The translations under genes were made by a program, and so were the position numbers. DNA of 64,000 nucleotides from the NCBI GenBank assembly GCA_904420445.1, contig CAJFVJ010000003.1:454441-518440 (forward strand), in the 5' to 3' direction. Shown in pieces: positions 48,121 through 56,766 of this stretch. The stretch is from Candidatus Adamsella avium. Its GTDB lineage: Bacteria > Cyanobacteriota > Vampirovibrionia > Gastranaerophilales > CAJFVJ01. Under the pieces are notes generated by a model, which worked only from the letters and a program-made list of their open reading frames with translations, did not search any database and was not told where the DNA came from. Position 1 is the first letter of the stretch, and every line of letters starts with the position of its first letter.

Positions 48121-48189
48121 AATGTTCACTTCTTTTTTGTTTTTTATGTTAGAATTATTTAAATAATTTTACGGTTTAGGAAGGTAAAA

Positions 48190-48870
48190 ATGCGTTTCAG
48201 CAAAAATCACGGATTACCGGGCACTCTAATCTGTGTTGAAGGAATTGACGGTTCAGGCAAAAGCACCCAGCTTGCAATCTTGAGAGATTGGCTTATATCC
48301 TGCGAACAGGATGTAATCTTCACCGAATGGAACTCTTCTGCCCTGATTTCTCAGACAACAAAAAAAGCCAAGAAAAAAAATCTCTTGAGTCCGAGAACTT
48401 TCAGCCTGCTGCATGCAGTTGATTTTGCTGACAGACTCGAGCAGGTCATTGTTCCAGCTCTGAAAGCAGGTTTTATAGTGCTGGCTGACAGATATGTCTA
48501 CACGGCTTTTGCACGTGATGTATCAAGAGGAGTCGACCCGCAGTGGGTAAGAAGTATGTATGGATTTGCTATTAAACCCGATTTAGCTGTCTATTTCAAA
48601 GTTCCTGTAGAGGTATCCCTTGAGAGAATCTGCTCGAACAGACAACCATCTTTTTATGAGGCGGGGATGGACTTGAAACTCAACACTGACCCGTATGTCA
48701 GCTATAAAATTTTCCAGAGCAGAGTAATCAAAGAATACGACAAAATGCAGGAAGAATACCATCTTTCAACAATTGACGCCACAGATTCAATTCATGACCA
48801 GCAGGTCGAATTCAGAGCAATCGTAAAAGAAATTCTGGCAACAAAAGGTATAAACATCGATGGATACTAA
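48190..48870 (+). CDS. Thymidylate kinase-like protein A
   Basis: The 226-aa protein has a thymidylate-kinase fold: P-loop VEGIDGSGKSTQL, ADRYVYTAFARDVSRG in place of the usual DRYxxSSxAYQG, and FKVPVEVSLERI. The EPGGT-type loop reads TEWNSSAL. The substrate-binding changes make dTMP an uncertain substrate. AGGAAGG lies before the ATG. The second copy follows with an 11-bp overlap. Confidence 0.75.
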   Translation: MRFSKNHGLPGTLICVEGIDGSGKSTQLAILRDWLISCEQDVIFTEWNSSALISQTTKKAKKKNLLSPRTFSLLHAVDFADRLEQVIVPALKAGFIVLADRYVYTAFARDVSRGVDPQWVRSMYGFAIKPDLAVYFKVPVEVSLERICSNRQPSFYEAGMDLKLNTDPYVSYKIFQSRVIKEYDKMQEEYHLSTIDATDSIHDQQVEFRAIVKEILATKGINIDGY

Positions 48871-49546
48871 TACAAGCTTTACAACAAAACACGGCTACCC
48901 GGGGCTCCTTGTCGTCATAGAAGGAACGGACGGCGCAGGCAAGTCCACCCAAATCAGAAAACTAAAAAGCTGGATTGAAAACACTCACTGCTACGGTGTA
49001 ATAATCAGCGGGTGGAAAACATCTGAGCTGTTTGCAAATGCAATAAATGAAGCAAAAGATCACAATCTTCTGAATGCAACGACTTTCAGCCTGCTATATG
49101 CATCTGATTTTACGGACAGACTCGAAAACAGAATTATTCCAGCACTGAAAGCAGGTTTTGTGGTTCTCCTCGACCGCTACACATACACAGCCTTCGCAAG
49201 AGATGTCGTAAGAGGTCTTGAGCCTGAATGGGTTCAAACTCTTTATAACTTTGCCCCTGAGCCTGATGTGGTTTTCTACCTCGACATGCCTGTAGATGCT
49301 CTGCTGAAAAGAATTATTGCAAAAACAGGACTTGACTATTTTGAATCGGGGAGAGATATAGGACTCAGCACGGATTTCTATGAAAGCTTCAAGATGTATC
49401 AAAGCAAAATCCTCTCTGAATACGAAGTAATGAAGCAAAAATACAACTTCATCTCAATAGACGGCACTATGAGCATAGATGCAGTTCAGGCAAAAATCAG
49501 AGGACATCTCTCTGATATGTTCTTTAATCAAAAAACTCCCGACTAA
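48860..49546 (+). CDS. Thymidylate kinase-like protein B
   Basis: The paralogue of protein A (228 aa) with IEGTDGAGKSTQI, LDRYTYTAFARDVVRG and FYLDMPVDALLKRI. The same TAFARD alteration follows the DRY motif. Identical layout and overlapping reading frames indicate tandem duplication followed by retention, perhaps as a hetero-oligomer. A terminator hairpin follows. The true substrate is not clear. Confidence 0.75.
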   Translation: MDTNTSFTTKHGYPGLLVVIEGTDGAGKSTQIRKLKSWIENTHCYGVIISGWKTSELFANAINEAKDHNLLNATTFSLLYASDFTDRLENRIIPALKAGFVVLLDRYTYTAFARDVVRGLEPEWVQTLYNFAPEPDVVFYLDMPVDALLKRIIAKTGLDYFESGRDIGLSTDFYESFKMYQSKILSEYEVMKQKYNFISIDGTMSIDAVQAKIRGHLSDMFFNQKTPD

Positions 49547-49563
49547 AAAATCGGAAGCTTTTT
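49529..49563. terminator. Probable bidirectional terminator
   Basis: CTCCCGA/TCGGAAG hairpin with A and T tracts on both sides, overlapping the end of kinase B. It can also end the convergent SFGA-motif gene cluster. Confidence 0.6.
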
Positions 49564-49585
49564 GATATTTAAAAAATTATTTTGA

Positions 49586-50038
49586 TTATTCTCCTTCAAA
49601 AGGATTGAGAAGCCCTCTCATCGCAGAGTCGACACTGTCTTCCTCTTTGATTTTTTGAGCTGCTTTATTGACATAGGCTTCAACTTCTTCTTTACCAAGA
49701 GCACAATCATACATAATAAAAGCAGGTTTATCATTATGTCTGACTGTCAGAATAGGCTCCAATCTCGGAGGTTGATACAATCTGTCTTTGTTTACAAAAG
49801 CCGAAAGTTCGACAACGTCATTTTCAGGAAGTTTATCGAGAATTCTCTGACCTTCTTCAGTTTTCATAAATTTGCGAAAAGAGTCGATTTCTTTTATGCG
49901 CCCTGGCTGATTACGGCGAACGGCGGATAAATCAAGTTCATCATCATACGGATCATGAGGATTGAAACTCGGCTCAAATCCTGTAAAAACAAATTTTGCT
50001 CCGAAGGATGGTGATGAATTGTTGATTGAATTTAACAT
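49586..50038 (-). CDS. SFGA-motif protein 1 (paralogue family)
   Basis: The 150-aa protein starts MLNSINNSSPSFGAKFVFTG and then has a short alpha/beta-looking region with FRKFMKTEEGQRILDKLPENDVVELSA. It is the last of four minus-strand paralogues, 18 bp after the next. The shared core is xFMKTxEGxxIxDKLPxxDVxExxA plus a basic/aromatic strand. The N-terminal SFGA motif also appears on unrelated proteins in this window. No function is known. GAGGAAAAC precedes the ATG. Confidence 0.65.
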   Translation of the reverse strand: MLNSINNSSPSFGAKFVFTGFEPSFNPHDPYDDELDLSAVRRNQPGRIKEIDSFRKFMKTEEGQRILDKLPENDVVELSAFVNKDRLYQPPRLEPILTVRHNDKPAFIMYDCALGKEEVEAYVNKAAQKIKEEDSVDSAMRGLLNPFEGE

Positions 50039-50056
50039 TCTGTTTTCCTCCTTTGA

Positions 50057-50557
50057 TTATATGTTGAATATATCATCTTCATCAACTCTTTTGCTTTCAG
50101 GTGTATTCACCGTAAACGGTGTTGTCAACAGGTCATAAATATCTTTCTTTGAATCTGCTTGTTTTTCGTCTTCAAGAGTTTCATCCACCCATTCTTTAAA
50201 AGCTTCTATTGTAGACTTATTAGAAGTATTCAGAGTTTCTGTTAAAGAATAATAATCATTATGACTTATGCTCACTCTTGGTTTCAAAGCAGCAGGAGTT
50301 TTATCTGCTCCAATTCCAGCCGGTTTATATTTTACAGAAAACTCAATAACATCTTCTTTAGGAAGTTTGTCAAGAATTTTTTCCCCTTCTTTTGTTTTGA
50401 TAAATTTCAAAAATTCAGCAATGTCGTTAAAAAGGTCCTCTTTCACAATTTTGTTTTTTGAAGATGGAGAAAGCTCGACGCCAAGTTCATCAGTCATTCC
50501 TGTATAAGAAAAAGACGCCCCGAACGATGGTGATGTGTTGTTGATTGAATTTAACAT
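50057..50557 (-). CDS. SFGA-motif protein 2 (paralogue family)
   Basis: The 166-aa protein starts MLNSINNTSPSFGASFSYTG, then FLKFIKTKEGEKILDKLPKEDVIEFS, and ends TPFTVNTPESKRVDEDDIFN. It shares nearly identical 5' and 3' coding sequence with paralogue 3, so duplication was recent. GAAAGGAAAAC precedes the ATG. The function is unknown. Confidence 0.65.
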   Translation of the reverse strand: MLNSINNTSPSFGASFSYTGMTDELGVELSPSSKNKIVKEDLFNDIAEFLKFIKTKEGEKILDKLPKEDVIEFSVKYKPAGIGADKTPAALKPRVSISHNDYYSLTETLNTSNKSTIEAFKEWVDETLEDEKQADSKKDIYDLLTTPFTVNTPESKRVDEDDIFNI

Positions 50558-50575
50558 TCTGTTTTCCTTTCTTGA

Positions 50576-51061
50576 TTATATGTTGAATATATCATCTTCA
50601 TCAATTTCTTTGCTTTCAGGTGTATTCACCGTAAACGGTGTTGTCAACAGCTTCAACATATATTGTCTTGATTCTGATTTTTTTTGAGCTTCAACAGTAG
50701 CATCCACCCACTCCATAAAAGCGTCTGTTGTAGACTTATCAGATGTATCAATAGCAATTGGGTCAGAATAATATCCGTCATGATGTATTCTCACTGATGG
50801 TAACAATTTAGCAGGGTCATCAAGCGATTTATATTGGGCAGTAAATTCAATAACATCTTCTTTAGGAAGTTTATCAAGAATTTTTTTCCCTTCTTTTGTA
50901 TTGATAAATTCCAAAAATTTAACCATGTCGGAGGCAACGCCATCGTTCACAATTTTGACTTGTGAAGATGCAGAAAGATCTTTACCAAAATCATCAGTCA
51001 TTCCTTTATACTCAAGAGAAGCGCCGAAAGACGGTGATGTGTTGTTGATTGAGTTTAACAT
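50576..51061 (-). CDS. SFGA-motif protein 3 (paralogue family)
   Basis: The 161-aa protein starts MLNSINNTSPSFGASLEYKG and ends TPFTVNTPESKEIDEDDIFN. The ATG at 51061 is chosen because paralogues start at the same place and AAAGGATAT lies upstream; an extra upstream stretch of 24 codons is not shared. Same core KEGKKILDKLPKEDVIEFTA as the others. The function is unknown. Confidence 0.65.
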   Translation of the reverse strand: MLNSINNTSPSFGASLEYKGMTDDFGKDLSASSQVKIVNDGVASDMVKFLEFINTKEGKKILDKLPKEDVIEFTAQYKSLDDPAKLLPSVRIHHDGYYSDPIAIDTSDKSTTDAFMEWVDATVEAQKKSESRQYMLKLLTTPFTVNTPESKEIDEDDIFNI

Positions 51062-51144
51062 AATTTCATATCCTTTCATTTTTTTACCGAGTTGAAAATA
51101 TAAAAACAAAATACAAAAAAAATTGCTAAGCATTTAAAAAATTT

Positions 51145-51447
51145 TTATTTTTTATTCTCAAAATCAATACTCTCAAGCACCTTTCCATAACTCCCGTCAG
51201 AAAAATGAACACGGTGCCACAACTTTGGAGTGATTGTCCTATCTTCGTTTTGATAAACCCTCAGCTCAAATATATCCTTCTCAGGCTGATTTTCAAGAAA
51301 CTTTCGTCCTTTCTCAGATTTGATAAACTTTAAAAAATTATCTATTCTTGAAATTACCTGTTTGTTTTTTTTCGGAAAAAATTTCTTATAATCAAACCCC
51401 GGTTCATAAACAAACCTGGCTCCAAAAGACAAAGACTCTGTCCTCAT
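51145..51447 (-). CDS. SFGA-motif protein 4 (distant paralogue)
   Basis: The 100-aa protein starts MRTESLSFGARFVYEPGFDY and contains FLKFIKSEKGRKFLENQPEKDIFELRV, matching the core of proteins 1-3 but with different ends. AAGGAA precedes the ATG. It is the first gene of the four-gene cluster and shorter at the C-terminus. The function is unknown. Confidence 0.6.
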   Translation of the reverse strand: MRTESLSFGARFVYEPGFDYKKFFPKKNKQVISRIDNFLKFIKSEKGRKFLENQPEKDIFELRVYQNEDRTITPKLWHRVHFSDGSYGKVLESIDFENKK

Positions 51448-51599
51448 AAAAAAATTCCTTATATAAGTTCTATAAAAAAACTAAAAAACGTAAAAATTTT
51501 TTTTGAACACTCAACTTAAAATTTCTTAAATAAAATTGACCTTCAAATATGCTTTAAAGATAATTAAAAAGTTGAAAATACAAAAATGGAATCAAAAAT

Positions 51600-52466
51600 A
51601 TGTCGGAACTCAAAATCGCTGTCCCAAACAAGGGAAGAATGTCTGAAAAAATGCTCGACCTGCTCAAACGCTCAGGTCTTGGCGTCGCTGATAAAAACGA
51701 AAGATGCCTCTGCACTCAAACAGAAAATGAGCATTATTCCGTAATATTTTTGAGAACACAGGATATCCCCAAATTTATCAGCAACGGCACGGCTGATGTC
51801 GGATTTACCGGTATTGATGTTGTCGAAGAAAACGGGCAGAATGTCGACAGACTGCTTGATTTGGATTTTGGCTACTGCAAAATGGTTGTCGCCCTCAAAG
51901 ACGAAGACCCATATCAAACTGTAGAAGACCTGCCTGATAACATCAAAGTTGTTACCTCTTTCCCGAACATTGCACGCAAATATTTTGAAAGCAAAGGCAA
52001 AAAAGCTGTCATCACAGAAGTGGCAGGAGCAACGGAAATTACGCCGAGGCTAGGGCTTGCTGATGTAATCGTTGATATTACATCAAGCGGGTCTACTCTC
52101 AAGATGAACAAGTTGAGAATTATAGATGAAATTCTCGAATCCTCAGCAACCATCATCGGACGCCCCGGAGTCAAAGAAGAGAAAAAAGACGAAATAGAAA
52201 CCTTCATCAGAGCCATCAAATCGGCAATCACCGCTGAAAATAAAAAATACCTCATGGCAAACATACCGAAAAAATCACTCCCGAAAGTTAAAGACTTCCT
52301 CCCCGGGCTGACCTCCCCGACTGTTGTAACTCTTCTTGATAACGACGAAGAAGTTGCAATACATGTTGTTATTAACAAAAACGAAGTCTATTCTTCTGTC
52401 GATAAACTCAAAAAACTCGGAGCAACAGGTATACTCATCTTATCAACGGATCAGGTAATTCCATAA
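51600..52466 (+). CDS. hisG: ATP phosphoribosyltransferase, long form
   Basis: HisG carries out the first step of histidine synthesis. It begins SELKIAVPNKGRMSEKMLDLL, has GFTGIDVVEENG, and DVIVDITSSGSTLKMNKL (PRPP-binding). At 288 aa it is the long form with a C-terminal regulatory domain (about 212-288). The stop overlaps the mazG start by one base. No other his gene is adjacent. Confidence 0.95.
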   Translation: MSELKIAVPNKGRMSEKMLDLLKRSGLGVADKNERCLCTQTENEHYSVIFLRTQDIPKFISNGTADVGFTGIDVVEENGQNVDRLLDLDFGYCKMVVALKDEDPYQTVEDLPDNIKVVTSFPNIARKYFESKGKKAVITEVAGATEITPRLGLADVIVDITSSGSTLKMNKLRIIDEILESSATIIGRPGVKEEKKDEIETFIRAIKSAITAENKKYLMANIPKKSLPKVKDFLPGLTSPTVVTLLDNDEEVAIHVVINKNEVYSSVDKLKKLGATGILILSTDQVIP

Positions 52467-53266
52467 TGAGCAAATATCCGAATATAGACAGACTCGTTGA
52501 TATAATCGCACAACTTAGAGCAGAAAACGGCTGCCCATGGGACAGGGAACAAACCCATGACACCCTCAAAAGAAACATCCTCGAAGAAACCTATGAGCTC
52601 ATAGACGCAATCAACGATAACAACAAAAACGCAATGAAAGAAGAACTCGGTGATGTCTTGCTGCAAGTAGTTTTCCATGCGCAAATTGCACATGAAAACG
52701 GAGAGTTTGACATAGATGACGTAGCAAAAACTATATCAGACAAACTAATAAGACGCCACCCGCATGTCTTCGGCAGCACAAAAGTTTCAGGAACAGATGA
52801 AGTCCTCAAAAACTGGGATGAAATCAAAAAAACGGAATACAAAAACAGAACTTCAGCCCTCGATGGAGTTGTTCAATCGCAGCCTGCACTGATGAGCGCA
52901 CAGCAAATCAGCAAAAAGGCAGTAAAAGTCGGCTTTGAATGGCCTGATTATACAACCCTCAAAGAATGCCTCAACTCGGAAATCGAAGAATTTGAAGAAG
53001 CAAGAGAAGAACAAAACAAAGAACATATGGAAGAAGAATTCGGAGATGTTCTCTTTGCACTCGTAAATGTCGCCAGATGGAACAAAATCGACGCAGAGCA
53101 AGCTCTCATAAAAGCAAATTCAAAATTCAAAAAACGCTTTCAAAAAATGGAAGAACTTGCCCTCAAAAATATGAAAGACCACACACTCGATGAATTTGAC
53201 GACCTGTGGAAAAAAGCAAAAAAAGAATTATCAAACACAAACAAAACTACGGAGAAACATAATTGA
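52466..53266 (+). CDS. mazG: Nucleoside triphosphate pyrophosphohydrolase MazG
   Basis: Two tandem MazG domains are visible, each with the EExxE...ExxD metal site: WDREQTHDTLKRNILEETYELIDA and EELGDVLLQVVFHAQ in the first, and EEFEEAREEQNKEHMEEEFGDVLFALVNVARW in the second. MazG removes aberrant NTPs. It overlaps hisG and rsfS at its ends, forming a tight hisG-mazG-rsfS unit. Confidence 0.94.
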   Translation: MSKYPNIDRLVDIIAQLRAENGCPWDREQTHDTLKRNILEETYELIDAINDNNKNAMKEELGDVLLQVVFHAQIAHENGEFDIDDVAKTISDKLIRRHPHVFGSTKVSGTDEVLKNWDEIKKTEYKNRTSALDGVVQSQPALMSAQQISKKAVKVGFEWPDYTTLKECLNSEIEEFEEAREEQNKEHMEEEFGDVLFALVNVARWNKIDAEQALIKANSKFKKRFQKMEELALKNMKDHTLDEFDDLWKKAKKELSNTNKTTEKHN

Positions 53267-53646
53267 ACGACATAACATCCTACAAACTCGCCTGCATAAT
53301 TGCAAAAGTGCTCGATGAAAAAAAAGCAAAAAATATCACTGTGTTGAATATATCAAACGTATCCGTTCTCACTGATTATTTTGTCATCTGCTCTGCAGAA
53401 GCAACACCTCAGGTGAGAGCGTTATCTTCAGCCGTAAGAGAAAAACTGAAAGACCTCTTCAACAGATATCCGGGAGGAGAAGAGTTCGATGCAAAAAACA
53501 GATGGAACCTTCTTGACTATGGAGATGTAGTAGTTCATATTCTGCATAAAGAAGAACGTGAAACGTACGCCATCGAAAAGTTCTGGAACCATGCCTGCCG
53601 CATAGAACTAGAAGACTGCCTGAAAGAAGCGGACAGAGAAAGTTAA
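53263..53646 (+). CDS. rsfS: Ribosome silencing factor RsfS
   Basis: The 127-aa protein has IIAKVLDEKKAKNITVLNIS, TDYFVICSAEATPQVRALS, WNLLDYGDVVVHILHKEERETYAIEKFW. RsfS binds ribosomal protein L14 and blocks subunit joining in poor growth. The start is TTG, with GGAGAA upstream, overlapping the mazG stop by 4 bp. Confidence 0.94.
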   Translation: MNDITSYKLACIIAKVLDEKKAKNITVLNISNVSVLTDYFVICSAEATPQVRALSSAVREKLKDLFNRYPGGEEFDAKNRWNLLDYGDVVVHILHKEERETYAIEKFWNHACRIELEDCLKEADRES

Positions 53647-53730
53647 ATTTCTTAAACAAAAAATCAAATATTTATTTAATATTTGAAAAATTTATGCTAT
53701 TATTCCGCTATAGAAATTTGGAGAAAAACT

Positions 53731-53961
53731 TTGTTAACAACGATATTACAATATATTCAGATACTATCAGGTCTGTTATTAATATTATTGGTTTTAATTC
53801 ACTCTCCGAAAGGGGACGGTATCGGAGCAATAGGTTCGGCATCACACCTTTTTTCAAGTCAAAAAGGGGCAGAAGCAGGATTGAATAAAATAACAACGGG
53901 TGTTGTTGTTGTCTTTATGCTGACCAGCCTTATATTAGGATTATTTTTAACAGGAAGATAA
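53731..53961 (+). CDS. secG: Preprotein translocase subunit SecG
   Basis: The 76-aa protein has two hydrophobic helices, ILSGLLLILLVLIHSPKGDGIG and TTGVVVVFMLTSLILGLFLTG, joined by a loop with GSASHLFSSQKGAEAGLNKIT. This is the SecG pattern. The TTG at 53731, with GGAGAAAA a few bases upstream, fits the family better than an upstream TTG that would add 16 residues. It is monocistronic. Confidence 0.88.
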   Translation: MLTTILQYIQILSGLLLILLVLIHSPKGDGIGAIGSASHLFSSQKGAEAGLNKITTGVVVVFMLTSLILGLFLTGR

Positions 53962-54012
53962 TCTTTTTTAATATAAAATTTTAATGATGAAAATTTCTTT
54001 CCAAAATTGACA

Positions 54013-54091
54013 TAAAAAAAACTACCCTTTCGGGTAGCAAGATTAAACAATCTTGGGAGGAGATTTGGGGATTGTATGAATATATAATAAC
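54013..54091 (-). ncRNA. Candidate small RNA, about 79 nt, CU-rich seed
   Basis: On the minus strand a predicted start near 54091 gives a transcript with a 5' AU-rich part, an unpaired-looking CCCCAAATCTCCTCCC stretch, hairpin A (CAAGATT-GTTT-AATCTTG, 54038-54055) and terminator hairpin B (CTACCC-GAAA-GGGTAG, 54022-54037) with a GNRA-type loop and a T8 tail. UCUCCUCCC is complementary to a Shine-Dalgarno sequence. A sigma-70-type promoter sits upstream at the right distance. The gap between secG and the next gene otherwise holds nothing. Confidence 0.65.
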
Positions 54092-54097
54092 TCATAT

Positions 54098-54126
54098 ATT
54101 CTATTTTGTTTCATTTTTAACTTCAA
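54098..54126 (-). promoter_or_regulatory. Sigma-70-type promoter for the small RNA
   Basis: TTGAAG and TAGAAT hexamers on the minus strand are separated by exactly 17 bp, and the expected start lies 7-8 bases downstream, at or near 54091. Confidence 0.6.
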
Positions 54127-54298
54127 ATGTTAATAAAAATTTACATTATTTTTTTGTATTCATGAAACACACTGTTCTCAGGACGTTAGCATGATGTCAA
54201 CAGGCAATTTGGAATAACTTCTTAAAATTTCTAAAAAACTTGTTGTATTTCTTCCCAAATTTTAGGATACTAAAATTAATGAAAAGGAGGCGCACCGG

Positions 54299-54517
54299 TT
54301 GGGGAAGGCAAAAAAAAGACTATTACTGCATTCTGATAGGTCTTTCTTTATGAAAAGAGAAGACGCTCTGAAAGAAATTCTCTCATCTCTCAAAAAAAAT
54401 CCAACAGATACCAACGCCAAAAAGCTGATATCTCTTTTTGGAATAACTGCTGAAGAACTTGCAGAAGAAGGTTTAAGTTATGAGATGCTTAGAGCTCTTG
54501 ACGGTGTTTTGCTCTGA
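54299..54517 (+). CDS. Small 72-aa hypothetical protein
   Basis: A TTG start is preceded by AAAAGGAGG at 8 bases. The product is basic at the N-terminus (GKAKKRLLLHSDRSF) and helical after it (REDALKEILSSLKKN, ITAEELAEEGLSYEMLRAL). It lies 20 bp upstream of the Cys-rich gene and is probably co-transcribed. No family is recognised. The very strong ribosome site supports expression. Confidence 0.6.
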   Translation: MGKAKKRLLLHSDRSFFMKREDALKEILSSLKKNPTDTNAKKLISLFGITAEELAEEGLSYEMLRALDGVLL

Positions 54518-54537
54518 TTTGAAATATGGAGGAAAAA

Positions 54538-55389
<852 letters not shown>

Positions 55390-55511
55390 TTACAAAATGT
55401 AACTCTGTAAAACCTTGCTATATCAGGATTTATAAAATTCCCCTAAATAACTCCTAAAGATAAAAAAAAAACTGCCGATAAATTTATTATCGTCATAAGG
55501 AGTTGAATAAA

Positions 55512-56024
55512 ATGGGATTACAATTAAACGGAATAAACAGCGGTTTTGTCACAGGAAAAGAACTCGAAGCAGTTTCTTCAAAAATATTCCAGGCTGCACA
55601 AGCTCAATCAACAACACAATCTGTTGACCTTTCAAAAATTGATGTAGCAAAATTCAAACAAATTGACAACGGTACTTCCCTCAGCGGATTGAACGCAAAC
55701 AACGAAGTATCAAAACAAATTGCTGATATGAATGCAAACTTGCAGCTTTCTCAGCAAACAATCGCAAATCTGCAGGCGCTTCAATCAAATGCAGCAATCA
55801 AAAACATCGACAAAATCGTTGAAGGGAAACTCACTATCCCTGCAAACGTTAAAGAAACTGAAGCTTCAGGCGAAGTTTTCGCTCTCACTCAATCAAGCGA
55901 AGTTCTGAATCCTCACAAAATGGATAAAGACAAAAAAGGCTCAAATCCTTTTGTATTCAGTTTCACTCAAAATAATGACGAAAAAGAAGAGACTTCAACC
56001 AATCTGCTTAGCATTTTTGCTTAA
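55512..56024 (+). CDS. Hypothetical Gln/Asn/Ser-rich protein
   Basis: The 170-aa protein begins MGLQLNGINSGFVTGKEL and is rich in Gln, Asn, Ala and Ser with helical stretches (IADMNANLQLSQQTIANLQ). It ends in KEETSTNLLSIFA. The start is the ATG with AAGGAGT 10 bases before. A small hairpin (CGATAA...TTATCG) overlaps the upstream leader. No domain is recognised. A strong terminator follows, so the gene is monocistronic. Confidence 0.65.
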   Translation: MGLQLNGINSGFVTGKELEAVSSKIFQAAQAQSTTQSVDLSKIDVAKFKQIDNGTSLSGLNANNEVSKQIADMNANLQLSQQTIANLQALQSNAAIKNIDKIVEGKLTIPANVKETEASGEVFALTQSSEVLNPHKMDKDKKGSNPFVFSFTQNNDEKEETSTNLLSIFA

Positions 56025-56048
56025 TAATTAAAGACATTCAACTCCAAA

Positions 56049-56075
56049 GTCCGAGTCCTCTCGGACATTTTTTTT
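56049..56075 (+). terminator. Rho-independent terminator
   Basis: GTCCGAG (loop TCCT) CTCGGAC followed by a T-rich run of eight T after one A. Confidence 0.9.
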
Positions 56076-56100
56076 GCTCAAAACACATAAAGTCTACATC

Positions 56101-56220
56101 AGGAACTTATATAGCAAATTCCACATATAGTCATTCTGAGGATTTTAGCCATAAGAATCCTTTTTGTTTAGATACTTTGCTAACACTCGGTATGACATTG
56201 TTTTGAAAATTTTTGGTGGC
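56101..56220 (+). repeat. MITE-like dispersed repeat, copy 3
   Basis: The left terminal repeat AGGAACTTATATAGCAAATTCC is intact; the right one is truncated after TTTGGTGG. The core matches copies 1 and 2 in the same orientation as copy 2. It ends 12 bp before the stop codon of the convergent small gene. Confidence 0.82.
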
Positions 56221-56231
56221 GATATCCCCCC

Positions 56232-56609
56232 CTACATCAGCTCTTTATCTTTTCTCTTATCAGCTCTTATAATAGAAACGAGATTATCAAAAGACCAGTG
56301 AGATAAATCGACAAACATCTGCATCCTGCGGCTTGCTGCTTCTCTCGAGCGCAGAACCTGCTGCCTGCCATACACGTCTTTACCGGTAAACAAAAAAGCA
56401 ACTTCTTTCCCTTCTTTTACGGCAGAAGAACAAAATCCGGAGTTTTCTTCAGACTCGTACAAATCAGTTGCCATCTCAAGCATATAATCCTTATTTCTTC
56501 TCAAACCTGACTCGCTTAATTTTTTTGAAAAAGCTTCAACATCTTCTTTTGTGCCGCTTAATGCAGCCATTCTTCCAAAATTTACGGAAGATATTCCTCC
56601 AAGCCTCAT
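56232..56609 (-). CDS. Hypothetical protein with N-terminal VNFGR motif
   Basis: The 125-aa product starts MRLGGISSVNFGRMAALSGT, with AGGAATTTT before the ATG at 56609; an extra 16 upstream codons lack such a site. The remaining sequence is charged and helical with no known domain. The VNFGR stretch at residues 9-13 matches the N-terminal motif of several neighbours. It abuts a MITE-like repeat. Confidence 0.55.
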   Translation of the reverse strand: MRLGGISSVNFGRMAALSGTKEDVEAFSKKLSESGLRRNKDYMLEMATDLYESEENSGFCSSAVKEGKEVAFLFTGKDVYGRQQVLRSREAASRRMQMFVDLSHWSFDNLVSIIRADKRKDKELM

Positions 56610-56766
56610 GTCAAAATTCCTTTTTTCTCTAAACAAATGATATTTTCCGTCAAACACCCATCAATCACAAACAAAATAAAAACTTCTGTTAACTTTTCTT
56701 ATTCAAATAGCATTTTTTTCTTCCTTTTGTTTTTTTATATAAAACACTCAAAAGAAGGGCAGGTCA

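Noticed and set aside
54072-54194. A 40-codon TTG frame on the plus strand behind GGGAGGAG
   Set aside because: The apparent ribosome site is the reverse complement of the small RNA's CU-rich stretch, and the reading frame is AT-rich with no recognisable protein pattern.
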